From Phoronis australis (taxonomy: Eukaryota > Phoronida > Phoronidae), in assembly GCA_002633005.1 (NCBI GenBank), contig NMRA01000090.1, positions 727,674 through 791,673 of the forward strand: a stretch of DNA of 64,000 nucleotides. The letters are read 5' to 3'. The position numbers and the translations under genes were made by a program. Below are positions 23,310-36,200 of the stretch, piece by piece (position 1 is the stretch's first letter; each line of letters starts with the position of its first letter). Under the pieces are notes generated by a model. That model saw only the letters and a list, made by a program, of their open reading frames with translations. It had not been told where the DNA came from and ran no database searches.

Positions 23310-24931
23310 AGGCGAATGCCACCCGATTTAATTAGTCTTTTTTGCCGTCTTAATCGGTCTATTTCCACATCGCCTAGCGTACGGTCGACCTTACCTTGCC
23401 AAGAGGTGTCGCGTTAACCTGTGAGGAAGGTGAGAAACGACGCTAGCGACGTCAGTGGTTCAAATGCATAGTTAATGCCGCTATGTTGCGGTGTATCGTT
23501 CCCGCTTGTCCGTACTAAGCAGCTGCGAGGAAAGCGAGTATATCGGGGTTTTTTTTACTTCCTCGAGAGTCTGAAATGCTTAGGAAGTGGCTCATGGTAG
23601 TGAAGAATGAAATGTATGCTGTAAATAGCAAGTATGAGGCCGTGAAACATCTCCGTGTCTGTGACCTGCAGACGTCGACAGTGCCTGACGAATGCCGGCT
23701 TACCAAATAACTCCATACGTTCCGTTGTTCGAATTGATAGCCTGTAAGACTTAACGATCCACCTGCGAAGTCGGGATTGATGAGCTGCTCTAGCTCGTCC
23801 TAAGTCGGGATTGCGAGTTGCCATGTTGACGTTTATTACTGACCGTTCTGTTTCAAAATGAATTATTCTCACTCTAACCAATATATAAAAGTGAAACAAA
23901 GTCTGTCTCATTAGATGTAATTTGAAATGCTTTTGGAGTGTTCGTGAGTGCACGAAATGATTTGAGAAGCCAGCAATGAATAGTCACTGCGTTACTGGCT
24001 TTAGGTGCAATAAAACTAATTGACGGGACACTGAGACCGTGTGAGCTCTAATTTAGTGTTTGCTGGCAGAAACTGTTGTGAAACAACTCGATTTCCACCC
24101 CACGACCAGGTGTTAGGGGAATCTTCATTTACATTTACATTACTCAAATAATGATTGTCAATGTACAACTTCTGCCCTGACGGTGCTGTGGCCAAAGCGG
24201 AACTGAATTCGCGGCCCCCGACGAGTATGTAGATTTGCAGTTTCGTGGCTAATTCACCAACATAATCACGTGCACATTACTTTGGCTCACTAGTATAGTT
24301 TTTTCTTGACTGGAAGTTTAGTTTCCACTGAACTTTGGCTGGTTTGTTCGTGTTTCTGATCAGTTTCCGAGCCACTGGCAGGGATAACGAGTCAATCCGG
24401 CCGGCCGCCGACGGGCCTGATCGGGCTCCGAGCCACTGGCCAGGATAACGAGCGTTTTGTGTTTAGAACTCAGAAAATCACAAGTCTAAACAACACAGAT
24501 CTAGGTTCTCCTGTCTGTATCTCACAGAAAATACTTCGAAATTATCGCCAAACACACCCCAAACTCCTGCTATGGACCTCATTGGCCTGCCGAACTTTGT
24601 AGGCTACGGTGTGTCCAACTACCAATAAATCCGTAAGAGCGAAATAAAACAACACGTTTTTGTAAGAACTCGGTGTATTTTAAGGGTTTTACATCGAAGT
24701 TTGATGATTTATTGGTGCTAAACGATGACTCCAAGCTATAAGCTGACACCAGTAACCCGTGTTGTGAACTGCTGAACAGAACGCGTGTGAAACCGATGAC
24801 GTAATTGGATAATTTCAACACCTCCGTCTGCCGTCAGGTGTCAGGTAACGCAACCGCACGTGTCGTTATGGAGTAGAACTACTCGATCTAAATTGATACA
24901 AATTAGGTTGTTTTTTGGGTGGCATGCTCCT
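23310..24931 (+). mobile_element. TTAA-flanked THAP element (Kolobok-like), nested
   Basis: TTAA lies on both sides (23306-23309 and 24932-24935). The ends are AGGCGAATGCCACCC and, inverted, AGGAGCATGCCACCC (13 of 15 equal). Removing the insert rejoins the GIY-YIG frame, which proves insertion into the Penelope element. A THAP relic sits inside at 23483. TTAA duplication plus THAP is the hallmark of the Kolobok superfamily; piggyBac also uses TTAA but lacks THAP. No catalytic domain is recognised, so it is probably a non-autonomous or decayed copy. Confidence 0.75.
23483..23710 (+). pseudogene. THAP domain of the nested element
   Basis: The frame from ATG 23483 reads M-L-R-C-I-V-P-A-C-P, one stop, then F-L-L-P-R near 23560, R-K-W-L, A-V-K-H-L-R-V-C-D-L-Q and ends at TAA 23708. 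This is the full C2CH order of a THAP finger, with the last His replaced by Gln and one internal stop. Confidence 0.6.
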
Positions 24932-25134
24932 TTAAGAACCCCAACCTTAGACCTACGTGTATTACTGCTGTTCAAAAACATGCCACAGATCTACGTCACT
25001 AGATCTCTGACTAGAACTTAGTATATTAAGCACAGGGTGCGAGAAGCTATTGACATCCAAATCCACGGACCAATTATGAAGAGAGATTCGGAACTTGGAG
25101 TGTATTCATATCTGTTGGACATTAGAGAACCCCC

Positions 25135-25254
25135 GGTAGTGTTTTTATTGTTTTATTCTCCAACGACAGAGGACGCACCCGGTGGTGAATCAAGTGTGTG
25201 AGATATGCACGAAACGGCTGTACACTTACCATATCAAGGTACGATTCTTCACGT
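25135..25254 (-). repeat. Penelope terminal repeat, right (inverted)
   Basis: The reverse complement matches 21776-21897 from CGTACCTTGATATGG through AATAAAACAATAAAAACACTACCGGG. Penelope elements are known to carry such repeats in direct or inverted order. Confidence 0.8.
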
Positions 25255-27630
25255 AATATTTTCGTCATCTAAATAAGGCCCAGTAATATACATAGTCTCA
25301 TTTTATAGGTGTTGCGTAAGTGGAAGTAAATTCGCTAAATATTATGACGTGCACAGTGCACAATAATCAATTTTACTTCCTTCGTAGCTCGTAACCAGGT
25401 CGGATGCTCATCATATCGAAGTACGAAATGTGGGGTTAACTTATGTCTTTGTAATTATCATACGTGATCCTCTCGTACACCATTCCCTACCCGCGATGAA
25501 ACTTCCTCGCTTAAAGAAAACTTGCAAACCGAGCTGCTGGCCTATTATTGATGTTCTCGTCTCATTTTCTCAATGAATTATTTGAATACTGTGAAATCAA
25601 ATAAAAATAATCGTATTCTCATTACATAGTTTGAATACCATTCATCTGGTCGAGTTCATTTGCAAAAATTGTGGTTAGTCTACTAATACTCGTGTTCAGC
25701 AGGACTTCATGGTATACATGTACGTGTACGTTAACAACATGTAGGCCTATTGCTGAGTTGAGCGCCAAGTGAATTCAATAGTTGGACCCCTTAGCAAAAG
25801 CATGAACTCCACACCAACTCTTATTCAGGTTATGTGTATTAATGACCGTAGATAAATGTCCAAATCTTGGTAGATTAGAAGCATCATATCCCAGGCTGAT
25901 CAGATTCGTATGAATTTTTTGTTACTATGTTTCATACACTCATGTTCTCAATAACACTGTCAGGAATTGTCGTAACAATGTTCCCTTATAATACACCAGG
26001 GTCTGTCAAAGAATAGGATTTTTATGATTTTAATGAAACAGTTGAAGTTCCATGGAAACAAAAACGAAATAACATTTTAGAAAACTGAAACAGCATTTTG
26101 AGATCTCACATTGAGCATTTATATTAAATAAAATTTAATCATGTATGGTATGTTGCTGATTTGCAGTCAATGCACCTTCCGTTTTGTTAAATTTTACTAC
26201 AAACACTGGATAAACAGGTGTCATTAGTTGTCCGTACTCCACCAAGTTTAACTCAATTTTAGTTCCTCTTCAAAGCGTTAAAAGACTTCTTTACCGGCAG
26301 CCATTTTGACCAAAAAAAATTAAAAATGTAGAAAAACAGGAAACCTGTTTGTAGGTAGTTCCTTCGCGTGAATGGTTGAAAGGGCATATACTTGTACTTT
26401 GTATATTAGTTTCACTTCTGACGTGTGACTTCGATGGTTACAATTTGAAATAACCATAGAATAATTATTATGTATTAATAGACCTTTCTTTAAAATCGGC
26501 ATCTCTAATTTTAGTTGAGACCCTGTTTTGCCAAATTCAAAGGGGACATTTTTACTGTTATAATGTTGAAAAGTGCATTTTTCTTCCGAAATGTGATCAC
26601 CACTTGTCGCATGAAAGATGGGTCCTCCTTAGTCTATTGTTTTCGTAGATTTTTATGCTATTGGTCCCTCAGCTGTGACTGTGTGGGTGCATGGGAGAGA
26701 GCAAGGTTGAGTGAGTGACATGGTTATTACCATTGTAACGTTTCCAATTGATGATTGATAAACTTCCTTAAATAAGAAATTCAAATTTTAAGTTTACTCG
26801 AAGCCTGCCATTGAAACTTAACCAACTGTCAAGATGAAACAGTTAATTAAATTTCGAGTAGGCCTACAGGGATTAAACGCAAGGTTTAACCTATAGTATA
26901 GTCCTGTCTAACGGAGATTAGACCCGCGGCTCTGTAACCATTTGGAAAATAAATAAGTATTCACTTTACCTGTTAATCAAATGTATATGTGGTGCATATG
27001 GCCGCTAAACAAGAACGGGGACATGGTGCTGTCGTTCTTAAATTCTGCTGTAACTAATACGTTGTTTTGTGTTAACATTTCAGGCACGTACGTCGGATAA
27101 AGTCAAGCATTGGAAATACATATTTCATGCTGACGTCGTCACTGAAAGTGCTTTGACTTGGATTTTCTTTTCAATTTTACTTTGGCAATAGACAAGATCG
27201 TCAGTCGGCTACTTACTATGCAATGTACTATGAACGGAGAGGCACCTGTAGACGAACAGTTGCCTGTATCCAGTTTTAACATTTTATTTCGTTATGTATT
27301 TATCGCCTACATGAGAAACAATACTTTTTCAAACACGAACACTCCCATGGATTAGCAACTGGCAGCTTGATTATTACGTTTTGCCTTCTTGAGAAATTCA
27401 GTGTCAAATTGACTGAGCTTCTGCAATGATGAACTCGACAATAATCCACGTAATGCATCACCTGCTTGCCAGTGTTGGTGCTGTAATAAGCCACTGTTGT
27501 AGTCAATAACATGTATCTTACCTGAGCTTTGTGGTTAATTACTACAGACAATTCCGAGGTGGATGGGATCTGTGGTCTGATGACCTTTGCTGGTTGCTTT
27601 GTTGGTAGCGTTGTGTCTTCAAGGGATCAG
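25255..27630. other. Intergenic, nothing recognised
   Basis: AT-rich, no motif-bearing frame, no RNA gene recognised. Confidence 0.4.
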
Positions 27631-27634
27631 TTAA

Positions 27635-27934
27635 AGCTGATTCGACTGTTAAGTACTGTAGGCTAAGAACGAAAATTAAATTAGGCCTTTTACTTGTTCA
27701 TAAAATCTGTCTTACAATAGTCATTGTGCTAGGATCTTATCGGCTTCCGTTTCCAACAAGAACATTAGAATTATCCGCGACACAAGAAAACACTTCAGAG
27801 TTTATTGGCCAACCCTAAAATTGCGAATTCGAAAATGGCGCACGTACGTCTACGATTTGGCTATAGATCGAGTCGTAACGGAAATGGAATACTATCGATG
27901 TAAGGAGCATTTTGTGACAGGGCAAAATGCGATT
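27635..27934 (+). mobile_element. TTAA-type MITE, complete copy
   Basis: Exactly 300 bp between TTAA (27631-27634) and TTAA (27935-27938). The left end AGCTGATTCGACTGTTAAG and right end CAGGGCAAAATGCGATT are diverged forms of the ends of the 51405-51755 copy. Shared core: TTAGGCCTTTTACT, CCGTTTCCAACAAGAACAT, ACCCTAAAATTGCG, TCGAAAATGGCG. One frame near the right end reads YYRCKEHFVTGQ, like the C-x-x-H-F end of a THAP finger, so the family may derive from a THAP transposon. Confidence 0.75.
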
Positions 27935-28236
27935 TTAAGTAATGACATGTAGTTCAAATCCACTTCAACACAAACGCCATCATGGGTAGTCATCCATGCA
28001 TGTAACATGACGGTGGCGTCTTTGTGTCATTTCAGTCTTTAGAAATTCCACGAACATGTTATCACACAAGCAAATAGCAATCTCTACATCAGCAATGATT
28101 GCACTGCAGGCCTTCACGGAACTTCTGTTCGACGCATACGGAGAGCTATACAGACGTGCTCAGCAAACTGTCTCTGTCAGCTAAGAGCTTAGCTCCCGTC
28201 AAAGCACTAACAATTGAATGAAGTAGACTCTAGTTA

Positions 28237-29874
28237 AACCAATTGTTGTGCTAGGCTTTGCTGTGAAAAAGATTTAAAATGGGAAAGTTCCCAGTTCACA
28301 TCTCTTGGAATTACCTTCTCTGTCAACTTACAGGACATGATTCACTTAAACTATGATGTAAAATTAAATGGGGTTAGAAAAGGCATTGGAAATTGGTCAA
28401 AAAGAAATTTGTCTACCTTTGGTAAGATAACGGTTGTCAAATCTTTCTTATTACCAAAACTGATTCACCTCTTTTACACACTTCCTCTTCTAAGTGCTAC
28501 TTTTTTAAGGACATTGAAAAAATATTCTTTAATTTTATATGGGCTACCTCTTCTGATAGAGTCTCTAGAAAAACCATGGTGCAGAAATCTGGAAGTTGGA
28601 GGTGGGAATAGGGTTCATATTCATATTGCGTCATTGTCAAAGCTATTAAACTGGCTTGGATTCGAATATTCTTCAAAAATTATTATAACAATACTTCTCT
28701 TTGGCTAAATATTTTATGTGAAATTATTCCTAATATAAAAACTGACTCTTTTCAGTTAGGTTCTTGTTTTTCCTTGAAGTATCTAACCGTACTAAGAATA
28801 TTTTTGGAAGGATAATTTTATATATTATACGAATGTATCAATCTTTGTGAGATAGATGATCCTTTGTACGAACCTTTGTGGTATAACCCCAAAATTTGTA
28901 TAGACAGTAATCCATTTTTGGAACGAGTGGTTTCAAAGGGGTATACGGTACGTATACGATTTAATTGACCCTGATAAGGGATATATTTTTGATTATCATA
29001 CCTTTTGCACACGTTTTCAATTTTGCCCTTGTATTACTCATTTTATGGAATTCGAAGTTCAATACTTCGTTCTTGGAATCATCTAAGAGACAAGAGTACT
29101 ATAGTCACTCCACTTTTTCCAGAACATATTTTTCGAATCTCCTCGGAAAATAAAGGGACTGGGAAAATCTATGAATTATTCATTTCTAAATTATATGTAA
29201 AACCTGTCGCAGAATTGAAGTGGGAGAGAGAAATTAACTTATGCGATGATACTCAGTCTTGGAAAAAAATTCATTCAGTAATTTATCATTGTACTTCTGA
29301 TGTCAGACTCAGATGGTTTCAATTCCGTATCAACCACAGAATTATTGGTACAAACTCTTATTTAAAGAAAATAGGTGTTAGTGAATCGTCTTTATGTTCT
29401 TTCTGTGAGCAACATGAAGAAACAATTCTACATTTGTATTCGGAATGTTCACTTGTTCAGAAGTTTTGGAGATGTTTAAGAACATGGATGTTAAATCAGT
29501 GCAGTTTCCCTCTGCAGTTAAATATGTCTTCCGCCTTGTTTGGAGACCCAGCCTGTAGATCCAAAGTTGTAAATTTAATCCTTTGCTTAGCGAAATTTCA
29601 TTTATATAGACAAAGACTACAAAAGAGTAAGCCCAATTTTCAGTCATTTTTACGTGAGGTATGTGATTACTACAACCTGGAAAAAAATATTTACAATGAT
29701 AAATTGGATCTTGAGAGATTCCACGCAAGGTGGTCTTTTTTGCTAGCTTTTATAGGGTCCGATAATGTTCGTAATTTGTTTAATGTGCACTAAACTAGGT
29801 GTCATATTGTCACACAACTATGTACCGGTTGGTTGAGTTAATAAATGTCTCTACCAAAAAAAGAAAAAAAAAAT
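28237..29874 (+). mobile_element. Tx1/L1-like LINE, C-terminal ORF2 with poly-A
   Basis: 5'-truncated. Frames read FTSLGITF...NW..RNLSTFGKITVVKSFLLPKLIHL (28300-28470), then after breaks a 262-codon open frame (29005-29793). It holds the post-RT region with RWFQFRINHRIIGTNSYL and a zinc-binding block C-S-F-C-x11-H-x4-C (29395-29455) as in zf-RVT. A short 3' UTR ends in AATAAATG and an A-rich tail (29856-29874). The longer open 3' frame suggests it is younger than the 17.4-kb copy. Confidence 0.85.
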
Positions 29875-29879
29875 GTTGT

Positions 29880-30650
29880 ACTACTTTCTTACTCCAACGT
29901 GAGCTACCTACTTAACAAACGCACAGTACTCTTGAGGCAGCAGGGTGAGCGCGCAGCTTTTCGACGGCGTTGTATTCACGCACGTTCCTTTATCTTGTCG
30001 AGTGAAGATCTAGCAAGAGAGAGAGCGATGGAAGAACACCGTGTACGTTTTATTTCAATTCAGTCTATATTTCATGTAATTAGGTCATTGGCTTAGATAA
30101 TAACATATACATGAAAACAGTGATGTACACATGAGCACACATTGTATATCGACAAGTGATTCGTGTCTTTCTTTAGTATGTATTAAAAAATTACATAAAT
30201 TTGTTAATTTGTTTATACAACTTGTATTTATCATATTTACAAAAGTATCACTGATTATATTTCTTATAGGGGGCAAGTATCGATAGCGAAGATCGTTGTA
30301 TAAAGTACCCATAAGTGAAAATGAATTTAATTCCAAACATTTAGTCACTTTGTGAAAGTTCAGTGAGTGTTCTTCTACTTGTATTTGACATGAAACTGAT
30401 CACATCTGTGTCTTGCCAAGCTAGATAAATGAACAAAGTTTTGAAAATAACATGCATAATATTTCAACAATTTTGTTCGGAAAAATGTATACATCCTGAG
30501 ACAACAATTCTCCGTTTCAATGTTGACGTTCCTTATAGTTGCATCTATTTCTGAATTCATTCACAAAATAACCTCGTCAAGTACTCCGTGGTTAATCCAA
30601 TGCCAGTTGGGCACAAAAAGTGTTTTATCTTTAAGCACCAGTTGTCTCAA
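29880..30650. other. Intergenic, nothing recognised
   Basis: No motif-bearing frame or RNA gene recognised. Confidence 0.4.
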
Positions 30651-30760
30651 TCATTCCGCGTATCGACCGAGACCGAAGGTCAAGGTCAGTACGCGGAATG
30701 ATGTCTCGTGGGATATTACTTCGTCTACGCCACTCTCGGCACGTTTTGTGTATTTATTTT
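30651..30760 (+). repeat. Dispersed repeat, copy B, with fold-back
   Basis: 12-bp arms TCATTCCGCGTA (30651-30662) and TACGCGGAATGA (30690-30701), followed by GTGGGATATTACTTCGTCTA and ACGCCACTCTCGG, as in 5688-5778. Copy A has only one arm plus CGGTCTCGGTCGATACGC, whose inverse (CGTATCGACCGAGACCG) sits in the loop here. Confidence 0.6.
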
Positions 30761-30764
30761 TCCG

Positions 30765-33290
30765 CAACAATCTAACATTTTCAGTACGCCACATGTCAGG
30801 TGTCATTTGTCATGTCGTGCTTGATTTTATTTTATTTCTGTCTCTGTTGACAATGGATGTGGCTATAACCGATAATTTCAGTTGATCCATTATTGCTGTT
30901 GTGTTTTTATAACATGTTCTATGTTTTCTCAAACAATAGTATCCTTCAGAGGATCTGGATAGCCTAGTTTAGTTAGTTCAAATTGATTTGGTACATTAAA
31001 ATGTCAATAATCGTAGTTCACTAGCAGGCTGTTAGTTGTGTTCCTTTGCCGCGAGAACGTTCGAGCTGAATTTCTGTCTGGTGTCTGACGTTTCTGGAGA
31101 TATCCTGTGAAATTCTGTTCTGAATTCAAACACTGTTCTCTCGCTTGTCTAACTACGGTGTCGCGGTCCTCATAACAGCTGGGTCTTCCTAGCTGTCGGC
31201 GACCTTTTGAGTTTTAGTCGAAGAGCTCTTTCAGCTGTCATATTTTGTACCTGGATAGCGTATTTGTGGCGTATCTTCCATCAAATCTGCTCCATTACTG
31301 TCCAGATTTCCTATTACTCGTTCGCTGAAGGACCAAGATCAGCAGCACGTTAAATGACGACGTTACGTTTCTTTGACTGGTCCTCGTTGAAGGCGTTTTC
31401 AAGCGAACAAGTCATACCTTCAACTCAACGTTTTCGTCTATCGCTCAAGTACTACATTCTTTTTGTCTTGTGATAATAGTTCATCAAAGTTTTGCAACTT
31501 CTCAGTGGTAGCGTCCACTTTTGTTACTATTTCCTCATTTTCTGAATTGACGCAAAAGTAACTCGGGGTAATGACGGATGACGTCTAGTCCAGTGTTGAC
31601 GTGAGTGTTCACATCTTTCGTTGTGAAGAACTCCCGGGTTATATTAGGTTTCGCACACGCTTTCGTTGTCTGGGTATACATTTCATCGTACAGTACTCGG
31701 CCACTTCTCGGTTTTTAGCTTACATTAACCACTTTGTCACTTATTTCTCAGAGTATGACGCATGTGCATTCTAGTGATAACCATGTAGTCGCATTTAAAG
31801 GCTTAAGGCCAGAGTAGGTGGAGAGTCACGAGCTCAGCCCGTTGCCTCAAGTGAAAGATAGCTGGACTGGCAGCTCAAGGCACAAGGCGTGAAAGTACGT
31901 CCATGATTGAATATATTAGTCACTAGTTCAATAAAATGTTCACACCTTGGTTTGAGGTATGCTGACTTCTTCTCAAGGCAAACGTAGCTGAGCTTGCGGT
32001 TCGTATTTGCCTGCCCATGTGCTTAGACATCTCGTGCAGGATTATTCGCAGTGCAAAACTTTAGTGATGCAAAACTATATCATGTTTACTAAAAGGAAAA
32101 AAAATCGCCCTTTTTGTAAGAAAAATGCTGTAATAGGTCACTCTACCGATCCCGGTCTCGTCATCTTTCATAGTCCAAGTAGAACTTACTTCTTGGCTTG
32201 AGAAGAACTGACAGTTGCTTACAAATTTGCTTGGCACTGCGGCTTAGTTTTAGCCGCAAAAGCACTCTGGCGGTCTAGAGGAAGTCCAGACTTTTTGCAA
32301 CCAACTTCAAATAAAGCAAAGCGAAAGAACCCAGTAACACTGCCCGCGACTGGAAGAAAGTGTTTTTGACAACAGAACAAGGTTTTCCTTGCCCTATGGT
32401 ATTCTTGGGGCTTACATGTCGTTTCCTCACATAATTCGTTATTCTGGGAATTCGTTCCAATCATTCTATGCATTGTTGCCAAAATTCGAAAGTGAAAAAG
32501 CGGGAAATCTGGATTTAGGTTTCACCGCAAGGGGAAATGACCATCACAGCGGTCAGAAATATACTGACGAATTTTTATTTTTAATCGTGCCTTTGAAATA
32601 AAGCGGGAGAAATCGGCAAAGCACGGAAATCTACGATAATGCGTAAAAGTCGCAACATGTGGCAAAAAGTGGGACATTCTGAAGTCGTTTGTGGACGCCA
32701 GACGAAGCTTCATAAAGCGTAACGTCAACGTCAGTGAAGTTATTATATTGCGTTATTTTAGCGTAGTCTTACACGATTCGCCGCCAAACTCGTAATATAG
32801 CAACTTTGCAAAACATATCCCGGTTCTATTGCATTTTGGTTCGGACATTTTGGTGTGCTTGAAAGGTGCCCACCGCGAAACGTTTACGACATGGATGCTA
32901 AAATAACGTTTGTGGTAATTAAATGTAACAACATGTGTACAACCGCGTAATATGCAAGTCTAATAAAGATGTAGGCCTAGTCCTGAGGTTGATGGAGGAT
33001 GTATGTCTCAGTTGCGATATATGACATGCTGAGGGGCAGCCCTGAAGAGTTGCGTAGCAGTTTGGCGACATAATACACTGATGGCACTGTCAGTGTATAA
33101 TGGGTGTGAACCACTCTTTGACGGTACTCCATCACGGATTGTCAATGTGAGTGATTGAAATCCATCATGAACGAAACACGCATGCCTGTGAGGATCAACG
33201 AACTAACTAAGAGTAGTAATTGTTGTCATTCAACACTGTGAGTATGAAACACAAATGAGCACGTCTTATGGTAAATTTGATCGCCTATAA
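30765..33290. other. Downstream of the ankyrin gene, no supported gene
   Basis: No confirmed gene. On the minus strand around 31454-31565 a frame reads VDATTEKLQNFDELLSQDK, coiled-coil-like and reminiscent of LINE ORF1 or gag coiled coils, but it is broken at once. The rest is non-coding as far as can be seen. The 3' UTR of the ankyrin gene must lie just below 33295; no clear AATAAA was found on the minus strand close by. Confidence 0.35.
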
Positions 33291-33294
33291 ACAT

Positions 33295-36200
33295 TCAACA
33301 GTTAGAGCTATTTTTTACAGCAAGCGTACGCTCATTTTGTCTGTGACGCCGTTTGCTAGAATTCCTCCGAATAGAGTTATTTCGATTTCCATATGAGGTT
33401 ACTTTGATTTCGGGCAGAGTCGGAGATTTCACCACACCCTTTTTAGAAAACACTGGGGATCGGGGGCAAGTGAAAAGTTGAGGTAAAATGGGCGTCGAGA
33501 CGCACATTGCCGCTGACGCCAGCGGGCTTTTCTCTACATCTGTGATAAATCGCTTGTCACGAAGACGGAATAAGTTAACCACCATTTCTCCGAGTCGCGA
33601 AAATCGAATTTTTCTTTTTGTCAAATGTAAATCTGGCTCGCTAAAAGACTTAGCACGATGAAGCGTATCTTTGCTGCTCTCAACTTTGTTTAATTCCTTA
33701 GAAATGTCCATAATTGTTTTAGCGCAAACTCTTCTTCCGCAGAACTTTGCCCATTCGTATGCACAGAAAGCACGTCCAAAGTCCGTTTTGCTGCACGATG
33801 CACCTAAAATGAGTTCATGTTCAGTTAAGACCTGTAACAGTTACTGGGTTCACGCTGTTCATCCATTTACTACAACTACTGTATTTACTAAAATTAGTTC
33901 ATGTTGTATAAATCACCTTGGGGTCGTATTTATTATAGCAAAGAAGCATAGCAGGAGATTTCATCAACTAGATCAATCCTGTTTGATGAATGAATTCATT
34001 ATACTTCTGAAATCATTGAGTATTCACGTCACACTGGCAAACCCTGTAAAAACCTGTTTTTATAGTGGTGCTAATTTACTCCAGTATATTACGCGTAAAA
34101 ATAGGCCAAATGTGCTAATAAGTTTAATGTGTGCTCAACTTACTAAGATGATTTTAATTCGCTTTGTTGGAAATGAGATATACCACGTGACTCATCACTG
34201 TGTTCTCACCTGATGAAACTAAAGCATGGATACACTCCACCCGTCCTTGAACAGCTGCCTTCATTAATGCTGTGAAACCATTTTGGTTCTGTAAGTCAAC
34301 GTCAATACTTGATGACGTCAGCAGAACTGTCACTGTTGCTGTGTGACCTGAAATCATGCTCACAGTGGTGCGTATTTTATCAACAGGCTTGAGAGCAGAC
34401 TCTTCCACAGTCTCTATGTAAACTAGTGATTGCAATTCGGCTTGGCTCTTGGCTTTGTAAACCAACACCAAGGTGTATCGCCAAGGGTCATGTTCGTGAA
34501 AAGTGACTCCTTAGTTGGATCGTCCTGTCCATACAACTGTTTTTGAAAAGCAATTAAATCTCACTGAGGCAAAAGTGCAAAATATTTGTGAATAAACATA
34601 TAGCTTTTAATTGTTGAGATAATTTCTATAAATTAATTTTATACTACGATGCGCTCAATGTGGCTTGGCTAAACCTGTTCTCACCAATTCTTGCGGCAAC
34701 GTGTGAACATTTTCAGCGTTTGATATGCGGTTCGGTAACGATATCACCATCAGTTTGCTTTGGAAAATTTGTTGACGTCGAGTTTTTTCGGACACATCCG
34801 AATTATAGTTAAGTAAGTGTGTGATGCATACTGCATAATTCTTAAAAACTGGAGCCTGCCCAACAATTCCTCGGCCAGAGACAAAGGGTAAGTCTGGCAC
34901 TGGTAGTAGACAAATGTTCTCTTTGGTCTTTTAAAGCAGCATTAACAAATTAAAATTTGTCTCTCGGTTAATGCTGCTTTGCATGTCACCACCAAGATTT
35001 TCCCTTGGCTACCACCACACCAGAGACTAGACTGCCCCGAGGTATTCTGGCACATGGATGGTCACAGAGACGTCGAGTAACATAGTAACAAAGGTTGGCG
35101 CTGTTAAAAAGCCCGGGCACTGATTGGTCCCTCACCCCAAGTTTCTTTTGCCTTTAATTCCATGTTGATGTCTGCTGGATAACAAAATCACGTTCATAAT
35201 GTGACCTTGTTCTTCCCTAGTGTTAGTTCGTAGTAGTCAATGCAGTCAGGATCTGGACCGCGTATTTTCGAGTGGCAAGAACTTCTACACTCCTTCACAG
35301 TGCTACGAAAGGTAGCACTGTTGCATGTTGTTTAACATGGCTTCTCATTGGTTAAAGTAATGAAACCTACTTCATAACATTCAGTCATTCCTATTGGTTG
35401 AAATCTCGGAAACGCTTTTCAACTACTGTTACGTAGTATGCCGACCACCTTTGACTTGAATAGTTGCAATTCGTCAAAACGGGCAGTGATCGAAGTAAAC
35501 AAAATCAAGGCAACCCCGATCCTGCGGCAAAGCTCGAACAAGTACAGTGCATAAAGGCGTCTGCGAGTGATGGCGATGTGATTGGTAATCTTACGACCAA
35601 GTATGCGCACTGATGCCCACACACGGAATTCCATGTGTCGTTTATCATGTTCCACAGGGCCACTTTTCAGTATAGGTGGCGCTACGTCAGAGGGTACGCG
35701 AACTTCTAGCGCTGGAGCCTGGAACGAGGCTTCCTACGACCCATCGTCATGGATTATTCCGTATAATGCACTTTAAATTATTTTAGATAAAGCTAACTAT
35801 GAATCATAATAAACTTAACTTTGATTTCAACAGAAAATGTAGCAGGAATTGTTCATACGTTACAGCTGTTGACTTTGGTTATCTCTTCCTGGTTTGATGT
35901 ATTTACCTGCTTCGGCTGCAAGCATCAGTGGTGTGTTACCCTCATTGTCACGAGCATTCACATCCACATGAGGAAGCTGTAGTAGGGAGGACACAATGTA
36001 ATCGTGACCGGCAATGGCGGCCGCCATCAGTGGTGTCTGGAAAAGGAATGTTGTCAGATAGAGGGCGTGCCGAGCAAGACATGTTGGCGACAGCGCAGTT
36101 GTTAAGGTCACAGTCTTTTACTTGCATTCACTAAAGTTGTGAATGAGTTTTTACATGATTGTCAGAATAAATATTGATTAAGTAATTGTACAGACAGATC

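Larger units (their letters stand above)
21776..25254 (+). mobile_element. Penelope-like element with inverted terminal repeats
   Basis: Decayed frames from about 21975 give KADFQQKFHTLLDD, TYNVARVLTNILAPL, ..LSYDVSGLFTS, a frameshift near 22405, LMGSPMSPIVANIAMEDFE (22558-22615) and WSRYFDDTFL (22655-22685). This is the order of Penelope reverse transcriptases. It is followed by a GIY-YIG endonuclease start, C-G-E-C-T-D-N-Y-I-G-E-T (about 23266-23300). The GIY-YIG text resumes at 24932 (ITAVQKHATDLRH) and ends with VREAIDIQIHGPIMKRD near 25045-25090. About 120 bp at each end are inverted copies of each other. Stops and frameshifts show it is inactive. Confidence 0.85.

Noticed and set aside
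31454-31565. Minus-strand coiled-coil-like stretch VDATTEKLQNFDELL
   Set aside because: Could be LINE ORF1 or gag, but it is short, broken on both sides and without a diagnostic motif.
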